A DNA stretch of 64,000 bases from the NCBI RefSeq assembly GCF_021223605.1, contig NZ_CP075175.1, positions 2,796,501 through 2,860,500 on the forward strand, in the 5' to 3' direction. The notes under the pieces were generated by a model. That model did not search any database, was not told where the DNA came from, and was given only the letters and a program-made list of their open reading frames with translations. The position numbers and the translations under genes were made by a program. This stretch comes from Paenibacillus sp. 481 (GTDB taxonomy: Bacteria; Bacillota; Bacilli; Paenibacillales; Paenibacillaceae). Shown here in pieces: positions 18,101-25,743 of this stretch (the stretch's first letter is position 1; each line of letters opens with the position of its first letter).

Positions 18101-19911
18101 TACTTGTCACAGTAAAAGGCGATAACTTCCAGGACAAGGCTGAGTTGTGGCTGAATACTAAAAAGGTAGATGCAGTATCATTTATTGATAAGACACAATT
18201 GAGATTTAGAACACCAATGTGGAATAAAGAAGAAATTGTAGACATTAAAGTAGTTAATCCAGATGGACAAGAAGCTGCATTGTCCAAAGCGTTAACTTAC
18301 GTATTGCCTGAGCAATTTAAAGCTGGGGTGGTTACGCCAGCAATGGGTCTTTTAGCGGGTGGAGACGATGTAAGCATTACGGGCGAGAAAATCCCACAAG
18401 ATATTTCAGTTTACTTTAATGATAAGAAGCTGACATTAAGATCTGTAACGGAAACAAAAATCACATTGAGAACACCGGCTTGGGCAACAGCTGGTAAGGT
18501 AGATGTGAAGTTGGTTGATGGTCACGGACGCGAAGCTATTCTTGCTCAGGCATATGAATACCTTGCGGCACCTAAATTGCCTGCTCCGGTAATTGCGAGT
18601 GTTTCTCCTAATTCAGTATTACCTACTGGAGGGACTTTCGTTGTAATAAAAGGAGAGAACTTCAAAGACGGGGCTGAAATATGGTTGAACGGTACGAAGC
18701 TTCCGAGCATTTCGGTACTTGATGCAACTCAATTACGCTTTAGAAGCCCGGTTTGGACTAAAGAAGAGCATGTAAGTGTTAAAGTAGTTAACCCAGACGG
18801 ACAAGAGGCTATTCTAGATAAAGGGTTACATTTCCAAGCGCCTGTACTTGATCCTGCACCAATAATAACGAAACTGAATCCAGCTAAGGGAGAAATTGCT
18901 GGTGGATACTTTGTTATAATTGAAGGTGAAAACTTTACTTCAGGATCTAAAGTATTCTTTAATGAGAAGCCGTTGGCAGCATCTTTCTTGAGTGCTAAAC
19001 AATTGCGTATCACGGCTCCTGCATGGGCAAATCCAGAGGCTATAAATGTAAAAGTGGTGAATCCAGATGGGCAGGAAATCATCGCTGCGGGTGGTTTTGA
19101 GTATGTTCCGCCTGCACCAAAACCTGCACCGAAAATTTCTAAGATCGATCCGGGCGTTGTTCCATATACGATCAGCACGTTTGTCGTAATTAATGGTGAA
19201 AACTTTAATAACCAGACAACTGTTAAAATAAATGATGTTAAAATTGCGGCATCTTTCCTGTCTGACAAACAATTGCGTATTAGAACGCCACTATGGTCAG
19301 GCGTAGGAAAAGTTACAGTTAGTGTAACGAACCCGGACGGTCAGAGTGACTCGGCTGTAGATGGCTTAGAATTTATCTTGCCACCACCACCAGCAATTCA
19401 GACTATTTCACCGAATAGTGCTCAGTTCGACGCAGGGGTATTTGTTCATATAAATGGTTCAAACTTTACGCCAGCATCCAAAGTGTATTTTAATGATACA
19501 CTTCTTCCAACAAGCTATTTGGGAGATACTCAATTAAGAGTACGTACGCCAGTATGGCCAAGAGCTGAATCTGTGACTGTTCGAGTTGTAAACGAGGATG
19601 GCCAAGAAACTTCAGTTCTTGATGGATTTACATTTAAACCTGCACCACCAAAACCAGCTCCAGTCATTACTACTGTAACACCAAATACGGGTGCAATTAG
19701 CGGAGGATATTTTGTATTTGTAAATGGTGAAAACTTCATGGATGGTGCTAAAGTCTCGGTTGGAAATGCAACTGTAGCCGCTTCTTTCTTAAGCAGTAAA
19801 CAGCTAAGATTTAGAATGCCAAGTACAGCTGCACCAGGTGCAATCGACATTAAAGTTATTAATCCAGATGGTCAAGAAGTTGTATTGAGCGGAGGATTTA
19901 CTTTTAATTAA
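15124..19911 (+). CDS. Secreted VWA protein with 14 TIG/IPT repeats
   Basis: 1,595 residues. A signal peptide (about residues 1-28, ending IAMA) is followed by a von Willebrand A domain (about 75-265) with an intact MIDAS: DRSGS at 80-84, a Thr near 150 in GGTATGD and Asp180 in MTDGKATH. A DUF11-like segment (about 270-360) precedes 14 tandem TIG/IPT domains of ~88 residues, each with SPNxG, ITGENF and NPDGQ-type motifs. No LPXTG, S-layer or transmembrane anchor is visible. The start has AGGAGG upstream. It lies 15 bp after fliT, so it probably shares the motility transcript. A metal-dependent adhesin is inferred; no function is known. Confidence 0.9.
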   Translation: MNKLFPKLLNVFLVLLLVTGNFSGIAMANVTPEQNQIVQVTKEVNPTDILEGGDAEVTVKVKGSSPVNFVMPNDIILIIDRSGSMHPRNNAGEDKMGNAKLSAQGFVDLVDFTKHRIGVVDFSTTISELEMSTDKNNIKNYIGNIQADGGTATGDAIAKSREILKNHRPDAQPVIVLMTDGKATHINGRNDTNAASKFALEQANAAKAEGIVFYTIALLDKGDTDPTGSPQNLLLKEMATTARHHHFVLGSVGLKEIYAAIVKEIGLASAYDVTVQDFVAPGFEIVPGSYENNIPRPVVNGNQITWKFNELKEELLTFTYKIRHKKGTPVGKLPVGDKDIDVAYTDYLKQKHQKTVAQPSVTVGYPAPIISLLEKDNGLIEGGEKVIITGENFRPNPKVMFGTTPALQVEYTNSSKLVVTAPPGVQGNVDLTVTNDDNQSAKAVYRYYAQPEITSVTPNEGPVQGNNDVTINGKHFMQNVKVQFENKPATVISVTDTMIKVKVPTGDKNGTVSVSIENVDGTKAVLNNAYSYVEGPAITTITPNVGTKLGGETITVTGTNFKDGTVVKFKEQALQTQYVSPTEVKAVTPAWAKAEAVDVTVANPDGQFSVLSGGFTYENPTPILTSVSPNQARTNESVFVTVKGEHFLSGAVVKFKDKEVVTSLIDSNTLRVTSPTWTIEETVDFTVVNPDGKQVTLTKGFSFVLPEQFKATAITPASGSLTGGEVVTITGEKFPSNISVYFNDKKLQLRNVADTKIMLSTPTWPTPGKVDVKLVDGYGREVVLAQAYEYLAPPKPAAPTLTSVTPNTSLIAGGVLVTVKGENFQDKAELWLNAKKVDAVSFIDKTQLRFRTPAWNKEEVVDIKVVNPDGQEAILSKALTYALPEQFKATAITPASGSLTGGEVVTITGEKFPSDISVYFNDKKLLLRSIADTRITFSAPAWATAGKVDVKLVDGHGREGVLAQAYEYLAPPKLAAPTLTSITPNTSLVAGGVLVTVKGDNFQDKAELWLNTKKVDAVSFIDKTQLRFRTPMWNKEEIVDIKVVNPDGQEAALSKALTYVLPEQFKAGVVTPAMGLLAGGDDVSITGEKIPQDISVYFNDKKLTLRSVTETKITLRTPAWATAGKVDVKLVDGHGREAILAQAYEYLAAPKLPAPVIASVSPNSVLPTGGTFVVIKGENFKDGAEIWLNGTKLPSISVLDATQLRFRSPVWTKEEHVSVKVVNPDGQEAILDKGLHFQAPVLDPAPIITKLNPAKGEIAGGYFVIIEGENFTSGSKVFFNEKPLAASFLSAKQLRITAPAWANPEAINVKVVNPDGQEIIAAGGFEYVPPAPKPAPKISKIDPGVVPYTISTFVVINGENFNNQTTVKINDVKIAASFLSDKQLRIRTPLWSGVGKVTVSVTNPDGQSDSAVDGLEFILPPPPAIQTISPNSAQFDAGVFVHINGSNFTPASKVYFNDTLLPTSYLGDTQLRVRTPVWPRAESVTVRVVNEDGQETSVLDGFTFKPAPPKPAPVITTVTPNTGAISGGYFVFVNGENFMDGAKVSVGNATVAASFLSSKQLRFRMPSTAAPGAIDIKVINPDGQEVVLSGGFTFN
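17239..18306 (+). repeat. 534-bp tandem duplication inside the TIG gene
   Basis: 17239-17772 and 17773-18306 are near-identical copies, each encoding two TIG domains (178 residues). A third, more diverged copy begins at 18307 with the same period. Both copies open with CCTGAACAATTTAAAGCAAC (or the same with one change) and share long runs of identity. Confidence 0.9.
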
Positions 19912-19925
19912 AAAATATGACTTTC

Positions 19926-19956
19926 AACAGGTGTCTGAGCAATCAGGCACCTGTTT
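19926..19956 (+). terminator. Terminator after the TIG gene
   Basis: AACAGGTGTCTGA (19926-19938), loop GCAA, TCAGGCACCTGTT (19943-19955). The T-tract is short, so read-through into the next gene 33 bp later is likely. Confidence 0.65.
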
Positions 19957-19988
19957 ATCTAATGATTTAGAGTAGGTGATTAGTTACA

Positions 19989-21083
19989 ATGTTTCCTATT
20001 ACAGCATGCATAATGACTCGGGACGAGGAAGACGTCATTGCAAATTGCATTCATTCAATTCGTCCTTATGTCCAAGAAGTCCTTGTCTTGGATACAGGCT
20101 CTACAGACAATACGATCCATATTGCTGCATTAAACGGAGCAAAGGTAGTTTCTTCAGATTGGGAGGATCATTTTGCTTCTTCTAGAAACAAAATGATCGA
20201 GTTAGCAAGTCAGCCTATTATTTTGATGCTTGATGCGGACGAAACAGTAAGGGATAATCTCCAACAGCAATTTCAACAAGTTGTTCATGAGCTACTTAAT
20301 AACTCCTCTTTAGTAGGAAGAATAAAGATTGTGAATCGAATAGGAGATAATGAGGAAGCGATATCAAGTATTTCGAGAATTTTCACTAAATCCAACAGTA
20401 TTCATTATGTAGGCAGTGTGCACGAGCAACTTCGATTAAAAGATGGCAGCAGTCCAGATGTATTTGACTCAAATATTATTGTCGATCATGAAGGTTACTC
20501 GTTAAAGCGTCTTAAAGAGAAGAATAAAGTGAAGCGAAATGCCGAACTTCTGTTGAAGGAACTGGAGATTAATCCTTCTGATGTGTATGCACTGTTTCAG
20601 TTAGGGAGAACATACGCCATAAGTGAAGAGCATGACAAGGCTTCGTATTATTTAGAAAAAGCTTATCAGTTGTCAAACGGAGCCTATTCCTTTGACAGTA
20701 CGATAATCCAGACGTATGGATGGACGTTGCTTAAGACGGGACAACTATCAAAACTATTGCAAATCCTTCAAACTGGCATAGGGCGATATTCCGATCTAAC
20801 AGATCTGTACTACTTATATGGTTGCAGTCTAATAGAGATGAAAACGGAACAGGCGCTTGCGTTAATTCCCCAAGCGTTTCAAAGCTGTCTAGAGTTAGGA
20901 GAGGTAGATTCTAGTAAGTATGAAACGGTACTAGGTGTGGGGACATTTAGGGCTCATTATAACCTGGGAGTATATTATGAGATAACAGGTCAATACAGCC
21001 TAGCTAAAGACTATTACCATTTAAGCGCGGCTCAACAATTCCAACCAGCTGTTCAGAGATTGAATCTATTAGTAAATAAATAA
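19989..21083 (+). CDS. Family 2 glycosyltransferase with C-terminal TPR repeats
   Basis: 364 residues. The N-terminal GT-A domain shows TACIMTRDEEDVIANCI, VLDTGSTDNT and the metal-binding MLDADE (D/E motif near 80). From about residue 190 the sequence becomes TPR-like helices (YALFQLGRTYAISEEHDKASYYLEKAY, YNLGVYYEITGQYSLAKDYYHLS). Such GT2-TPR proteins transfer sugars to protein or glycan acceptors. Placed between the flagellar block and fliB, it is a candidate flagellin glycosyltransferase (inference). The ATG at 19989 has AGTAGGTGAT about 9 nt upstream. Confidence 0.85.
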   Translation: MFPITACIMTRDEEDVIANCIHSIRPYVQEVLVLDTGSTDNTIHIAALNGAKVVSSDWEDHFASSRNKMIELASQPIILMLDADETVRDNLQQQFQQVVHELLNNSSLVGRIKIVNRIGDNEEAISSISRIFTKSNSIHYVGSVHEQLRLKDGSSPDVFDSNIIVDHEGYSLKRLKEKNKVKRNAELLLKELEINPSDVYALFQLGRTYAISEEHDKASYYLEKAYQLSNGAYSFDSTIIQTYGWTLLKTGQLSKLLQILQTGIGRYSDLTDLYYLYGCSLIEMKTEQALALIPQAFQSCLELGEVDSSKYETVLGVGTFRAHYNLGVYYEITGQYSLAKDYYHLSAAQQFQPAVQRLNLLVNK

Positions 21084-21125
21084 TGTATCCATTTAGTAAT
21101 TATGATCAGGAAGAAGGTAGTATTC

Positions 21126-22364
21126 ATGGTGAAACATATCACCCTATTGCCATTGTATATGAAGGAGTTTTCATGTATAGGCGGAGATTGTGAGGATACG
21201 TGTTGCGCAGGTTGGGGTATTACACTAGATAAAAAAACATATAAAAAATATCAAAAAATAAATCATCCGGAATTAAAAGGCAAGTTAGATAGCAGCATGG
21301 AGCGTATAAAAAATGCCGATCAATCAGGTAATTGTTATGCAAAGATTAAATTAAACAGTAGTTCGAGTTGCCCTATGTTAACGGAAGATAAATGGTGCCA
21401 AATTCAAGCGGTAGCAGGAGAGCAGGCTCTGTCACCTACTTGTACAACTTATCCGCGTGCACTAAATATGATGGATCAACATTTTGAGCTATCTGCTAAA
21501 GTATCTTGTCCAGAAGTTGCTAGGCTCGCATTATTAAAAGAAGATGGAATCGATTTCGAAGAGATGGAGTTTGAAATCAATGAAGGCTGGATGATCCAGC
21601 AAAAAAAATCATCGGCAGATACAAGTAGATTTAATCATATGTTTTGGCCAGTTCGAATGTTTGCTATTGAAATTATGCAGAATCGGGCGTTACCGGTATG
21701 CGATAGACTAATTGTATTGGGATTGTTTGTTGATAAACTACAATCCGAGATAGAGCTGAATGGAGACGCGGTAGTCCATGATGTTATTGAGTCATACCGT
21801 TCTCGTCTGCAAAATGTTCAATATTTAAAATCAATACAAGAAATAAAAGTGAATATTGATGTTCAAATTCATGCCTTAATAGAAATGGTTCAATTCCGAT
21901 ATAAACATGGATCACCGTACACTCGTTACAATACTTGTTTTGATGAGATGATTGCTGGGTTCCAAATGACATCAGAATTCGATAATTTGACGGAAATATC
22001 AAATGCATATTCAACCAACTACAAAGAATACTACCTTCCATTCATGGAAGATAAAGAATATATTTTCGAAAATTATATCGTTAACTATTTGTATAACACC
22101 ATGTTCCCTAATTATCAACATAAAAACCTTTTTAATGAGTATATCGTTCTTGCGTCCGTTTACTCGATGCTTAAGATACATTTGATAGGCATCTCTGGTT
22201 ATCATAAAAAGCTTGATACGGATATCGCTATCCGCACTATTCAAACGTATGCCAAAGTTGTTGAGCATAACAACATGTATTTAAACAATATTCTTAAACT
22301 GTTGGCAAACAATAATTTTAATACAATGGCGCATATCGCAACTCTTGTAAAAGATATTAAATAA
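21126..22364 (+). CDS. fliB: FliB-type flagellin lysine N-methylase
   Basis: 412 residues. The N-terminal Cys motif CIGGDCEDTCCAGWG is the signature of FliB and related proteins, with further Cys at CPMLTEDKWCQIQ and CTTYPRALN. In Salmonella FliB methylates lysines on flagellin. The ATG at 21126 has GAAGGTAG upstream; an ATG at 21102 is possible but lacks a site. Its place among glycosyltransferases and next to the flagellar genes points to modification of the flagellin encoded at 11.6 kb. The substrate is inferred. Confidence 0.9.
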   Translation: MVKHITLLPLYMKEFSCIGGDCEDTCCAGWGITLDKKTYKKYQKINHPELKGKLDSSMERIKNADQSGNCYAKIKLNSSSSCPMLTEDKWCQIQAVAGEQALSPTCTTYPRALNMMDQHFELSAKVSCPEVARLALLKEDGIDFEEMEFEINEGWMIQQKKSSADTSRFNHMFWPVRMFAIEIMQNRALPVCDRLIVLGLFVDKLQSEIELNGDAVVHDVIESYRSRLQNVQYLKSIQEIKVNIDVQIHALIEMVQFRYKHGSPYTRYNTCFDEMIAGFQMTSEFDNLTEISNAYSTNYKEYYLPFMEDKEYIFENYIVNYLYNTMFPNYQHKNLFNEYIVLASVYSMLKIHLIGISGYHKKLDTDIAIRTIQTYAKVVEHNNMYLNNILKLLANNNFNTMAHIATLVKDIK

Positions 22365-22491
22365 TAAGTAGGGGTTTTGCGATTTCTTTTTAACATGCCG
22401 AACAATTACGGGGCACGCTAAACTTCTAAGCTTCGTCATGAAATTGCCGAGGAGTTGCTTTAAATTACACTTAATGAGGGGAGGTAATTCA

Positions 22492-23595
22492 TTGATTAGT
22501 GTAATAATGCCTACGTATAACATGGAGCAATATATTGAAGAGTCTATTCAAAGCATGTTAAATCAAACGGAGAGATTGTTTGAGCTCATTATCGTTGATG
22601 ATGGTTCCACAGACTCAACAGTAGATATAATACAAAAGTTTGAGGACGATAGAATTAAATTATTTATCTTTGATGATCATAAAGGCGTTTCTGCTGCACG
22701 AAACTATGCAATAGATCGAGCAGAAGGTGACTACATCGTTTTTCAAGATGCCGATGATATATCATTACCTAACCGACTCCAGCAACTTAAGGAGGCATTT
22801 AATTCAGGTGATATTGTCTTCGCTCATAGTGATTTAATCTTATTTAACTCGGGTATAGAAAATGATTTATTTAGATACGTTAGTTCGATGCAGTTAGCAC
22901 ATACAAAAGCGACGAGATTTTTCCTCAAAATAGGTTCTCCTTTTCACGGTGCAACATTGATGATACGGAAGGACATTGCACAAAGCATAAAATATGATGA
23001 ATCTTTAACTGTAGGAGAGGACACAGATTATATATATCACCTTACTAAATTAGGGAATGGTGTCCATATTCCAGTAGCGCTTTATTTGTATCGAAGACAT
23101 AGCTTGAGTACGACATATAAAATAGAATATGACCGATATATTGCGCATGTTGAAAAGTTTTTGAACAGCCATGAATGGACTGACTTAATACCCGAAGCTA
23201 GTAGTGGGGCGGAAGCAAGAGCCATAATTTCATTGTTTTTATATCGTAGAGGACTAATACCACTATCTCAAAAGTACTATGATGAAGCTGTGAAAATGGC
23301 ACTTGCACCGTATGAAAAAAATGTTATTAGCGGATTAGGTTATTTAATGCTAAATAAATTAAATGAAGCATTACATTATTTGGGGAACTATGCTAATTCA
23401 AGCGCTGTAGCTTGTAATTATATAGGGGAGATATTTGCACAAGATGGAAACAGAGGTGCTGCTTTTGAGTATTTTAGGAAAGCTCTAGTCTTGGCTCCTA
23501 ATTATAATGAGCCCCTTGAGAATATAAAAGCAATAAGTGCTGCGAAAGAGCATACTATGGTGGACACAACTTTTAATAAATTTACAGGGAAATAA
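22492..23595 (+). CDS. Family 2 glycosyltransferase
   Basis: 367 residues from a TTG start at 22492 with GGGGAGG 7 nt upstream, which gives the clean GT2 N-terminus MISVIMPTYNMEQYIEES. VDDGSTDSTVDI, SAARNYAIDRAEGDYIVFQDADD (catalytic DXD region) and GEDTDYIYHL are in order. The C-terminal 120 residues are helical and TPR-like (YNEPLENIKA), as in its neighbours. A/T-rich codons relative to the arg and sec genes. Acceptor unknown; flagellin is the simplest guess from context. Confidence 0.88.
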   Translation: MISVIMPTYNMEQYIEESIQSMLNQTERLFELIIVDDGSTDSTVDIIQKFEDDRIKLFIFDDHKGVSAARNYAIDRAEGDYIVFQDADDISLPNRLQQLKEAFNSGDIVFAHSDLILFNSGIENDLFRYVSSMQLAHTKATRFFLKIGSPFHGATLMIRKDIAQSIKYDESLTVGEDTDYIYHLTKLGNGVHIPVALYLYRRHSLSTTYKIEYDRYIAHVEKFLNSHEWTDLIPEASSGAEARAIISLFLYRRGLIPLSQKYYDEAVKMALAPYEKNVISGLGYLMLNKLNEALHYLGNYANSSAVACNYIGEIFAQDGNRGAAFEYFRKALVLAPNYNEPLENIKAISAAKEHTMVDTTFNKFTGK

Positions 23596-23609
23596 GCTGT
23601 ATATTCACA

Positions 23610-23647
23610 GCGGAGCCATATTAGAAATAGAGCATAATATGGCCCGC
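23610..23647. terminator. Bidirectional hairpin between convergent glycosyltransferase genes
   Basis: GCGG then GCCATATTA (23615-23623) pairs with TAATATGGC (23635-23643) then CCGC. It lies exactly between two converging genes. No T-tract on either side, so termination is only inferred. Confidence 0.5.
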
Positions 23648-23673
23648 CACTTAATATGAAGTTTGCTGTTGTG

Positions 23674-24885
23674 TTAACACATAGTATGGTGACTGTTTAA
23701 TTGTTTGGCCGTTAGTAAATCTGTTTCTCTGTAAATATGAAAGGCTGGAAAATGTGTATCAACAAATAGCTCTATTCCGAGTGCTTCAGCGCGGATACAA
23801 AAGTGACGATCCTCTCCACGGATGCTAAGATTTTTTATCTCACTAAAGTTAACCCCTTTTAATAGGGCGTCTTTTGAGATTAATGTACATGCCCCTAAGC
23901 CACCCACTCTGTAAGTACCAGGTATTCTGAGCATTGAGATAAATTGATTTGTTCGACTAATCACGGACTCTTTATCTAATTTTTCGATTCGTGTAGATTC
24001 ATATAAAGTATAAAAATCTTTCAGCCAAACTTGAGGTAGTTCAATAGAATCTGCTTCACTCCACTGGGTCCAAAAAATATTTGATACGATATCTTTCTGA
24101 GCTTTAATTAATTGTAATAAGGTTGCAGGATTGAGCACTAGATCAGAGTCTATAAGAAATAAATAATCATAATTATTCGTTATGGAAAACTGGATGATGT
24201 CATTCTTGAAATGAGCTACTTTCCAAATTAGCTCCTCTTTCCAATGATGTTTATCAGCATCGCATTTGTATTCATCTGCATAATAAGAAGGCATGTGATA
24301 CACTTTATTTCGTTGTGCGAATCGCCTCAATAAATCACTGGACTCAGAAATAATATTATCATCAATAAAAAAATAGTGAATTTCTACATCATCTGCTTGA
24401 AGATTGGCTAACGAAGTTAAAAACTCTTGTAGTATCTCTGGTCTCTGATGTACAGGACTACCAATCAGAACCCGAATTTTATTATTAGTGAGTGCCTCTG
24501 AATCTTCACTGTTTAGTTTATTAATTTTACTTAGGCAATCGTTGGTTGATTGCTCGTCTTTGGAAAGCGACATTGCCTTTTTATAGTAGTGTTTTGCCCA
24601 CTGTCTCTCACCGAGTTCGTCATATACAGCGCCTAAATTATATAAAATATCACTATTGTTATTAAATATAGAATATCCTTTGAGTAATTTATGTAGAGAA
24701 TCCTCTTTTTTATTTTGAGAGAACAATAATACAGAGTGTAGGGAGAGAATGTCGGGGTCCAACCCTAATTTATTTTCATACTCATGTATGATTTCCTCAG
24801 CTAAATCAAAGCTTCCCTGCTCAATCAAATACGATAATTGCTCTTTAATATTCTTTTTTATAGTTAATATATGATTTTCATTCAT
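23674..24885 (-). CDS. TPR protein with C-terminal glycosyltransferase-like domain
   Basis: 403 residues, on the opposite strand to its neighbours. The first ~150 residues are TPR-like (SDILYNLGAVYDELGERQWAKHYYKKAM). The rest looks like a GT-A domain: IRVLIGSPVHQRPEIL, then a DXD-like LFLIDSDLVL and a late RGEDRHFCIRAEALG motif, as in processive or Anp1-like transferases. The ATG at 24885 follows AGGAG by 8 nt (a TTG at 24888 is less likely). Domain order (TPR first) is the reverse of the glycosyltransferase at 20 kb. Function inferred only at class level. Confidence 0.85.
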   Translation of the reverse strand: MNENHILTIKKNIKEQLSYLIEQGSFDLAEEIIHEYENKLGLDPDILSLHSVLLFSQNKKEDSLHKLLKGYSIFNNNSDILYNLGAVYDELGERQWAKHYYKKAMSLSKDEQSTNDCLSKINKLNSEDSEALTNNKIRVLIGSPVHQRPEILQEFLTSLANLQADDVEIHYFFIDDNIISESSDLLRRFAQRNKVYHMPSYYADEYKCDADKHHWKEELIWKVAHFKNDIIQFSITNNYDYLFLIDSDLVLNPATLLQLIKAQKDIVSNIFWTQWSEADSIELPQVWLKDFYTLYESTRIEKLDKESVISRTNQFISMLRIPGTYRVGGLGACTLISKDALLKGVNFSEIKNLSIRGEDRHFCIRAEALGIELFVDTHFPAFHIYRETDLLTAKQLNSHHTMC

Positions 24886-24926
24886 CAAGAAATCTCCTCA
24901 ATTGAGAAAAATTATATTATTAATAT

Positions 24927-24953
24927 ATATCGGTTATTAGCGTGTGCAATTAA
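24927..24953 (-). promoter_or_regulatory. Possible sigma-D/sigma-A overlapping promoter for the minus-strand glycosyltransferase
   Basis: On the minus strand TTAA, 15 nt, ACCGATAT (plus-strand 24953 to 24927) resembles the sigma-D consensus with two changes. TTGCAC, 16 nt, TATATT overlaps it as a sigma-A-like site. It sits 40-65 bp before the start codon. Confidence 0.4.
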
Positions 24954-24998
24954 GAGTTTTTCGTAAAAGTACAAGGTGGAATTATTTCCAAAATTTAA

Positions 24999-25027
24999 TT
25001 GACACCGCTTCCATCAGGTGATATATT
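24999..25027 (+). promoter_or_regulatory. Sigma-A promoter of the cold-shock gene
   Basis: TTGACA (24999-25004), exactly 17 nt, TATATT (25022-25027). This predicts a leader of about 50 nt before the start codon at 25085. Confidence 0.85.
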
Positions 25028-25034
25028 CGAAATT

Positions 25035-25054
25035 GTGAAGGGTATAAACTTCAC
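25035..25054 (+). promoter_or_regulatory. Hairpin in the cold-shock leader
   Basis: GTGAAG (25035-25040) and CTTCAC (25049-25054) form a small stem with an 8-nt loop at the predicted 5' end of the transcript. Confidence 0.4.
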
Positions 25055-25084
25055 GGTATATGAAGATGAAGGGATGTTATCTAC

Positions 25085-25282
25085 ATGCAAGGTAAAGTAA
25101 AATGGTTCAATGCTGAAAAAGGCTACGGCTTCATCGAAACAGCAGAAGGCAACGACGTATTCGTTCACTTCTCCGCTATCCAATCCGACGGCTTCAAGAC
25201 TTTGGAAGAGGGTCAATCCGTTGAGTTCGACATCGTTGAAGGCGCTCGTGGTCCTCAAGCAGCTAACGTAATCAAATTGTAA
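25085..25282 (+). CDS. Cold-shock protein, CspA family
   Basis: 65-residue single-stranded nucleic-acid-binding protein. RNP1 (KGYGFIE) and RNP2 (VFVHFSAI) are intact, after [13 protein letters not shown]. Acts as an RNA chaperone. Codon use is strongly biased, suggesting high expression, and a consensus promoter and terminator make it a single-gene unit. Which Csp paralogue it corresponds to cannot be told from one sequence. Confidence 0.97.
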   Translation: MQGKVKWFNAEKGYGFIETAEGNDVFVHFSAIQSDGFKTLEEGQSVEFDIVEGARGPQAANVIKL

Positions 25283-25329
25283 TCATTTCGGCGATTGCCG
25301 CGAATTATATATGATTCCGATTAGCTATA

Positions 25330-25357
25330 AACCCTTGGCATCTTGCCAAGGGTTTTA
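25330..25357 (+). terminator. Intrinsic terminator of the cold-shock gene
   Basis: AACCCTTGGCA (25330-25340), loop TCT, TGCCAAGGGTT (25344-25354), followed by TTATT. Confidence 0.9.
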
Positions 25358-25688
25358 TTGTTTTGAACGCCTTATTCCCATCACGCTGCGCACTTCAAAA
25401 CTATCATTAACACGTTCAGTTACAATGACTCGTTTTAACCCAGCATCTAGTATTCCGTACGTCGAATCCTCTTACTCCGGTACAAGCACGTTGTCCGTTA
25501 TCCATCCTCCTTAACTTAAACCTAGGCCCTTGCTTCTTCCGTTTTCCGGCCTTCATCACACTCCTTCCTGCACGCCCAATCAGTACCGTTTCAGCAGCGG
25601 ACATACAGGGTACAAAAGACTACGCAAACAACTGTACAAATCTTTGCGCAAATCACTACAGAAGTGTACACAATTTGTAACCGTTGTT
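25358..25688. other. Non-coding stretch between csp and hpf
   Basis: About 330 bp with no gene I can support. Short open frames on both strands (for example 25416-25604 minus) have no convincing ribosome-binding site or family resemblance. C/T-rich runs occur near 25500-25570. An unannotated small RNA is possible but nothing specific is seen. Confidence 0.4.
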
Positions 25689-25718
25689 TTGATTCCTGAC
25701 ACCTGCCTATGGTATAAT
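25689..25718 (+). promoter_or_regulatory. Promoter of hpf with extended -10
   Basis: TTGATT (25689-25694), 18 nt, TATAAT (25713-25718), preceded by TG at 25710-25711 (extended -10). The start codon is 26 bp downstream. Confidence 0.7.
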
Positions 25719-25743
25719 AGAGACACAAAAGGAGGAGTGCCCT

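Noticed and set aside
15124-19911. TIG repeats as a CRISPR or repetitive DNA element
   Set aside because: The repeats are in one reading frame, about 88 codons long, and encode TIG domains; no spacer-repeat pattern.
25416-25604. Short minus-strand frame in the csp-hpf gap
   Set aside because: AGGAGG lies directly against an internal ATG with no spacing, and the protein has no recognisable feature.
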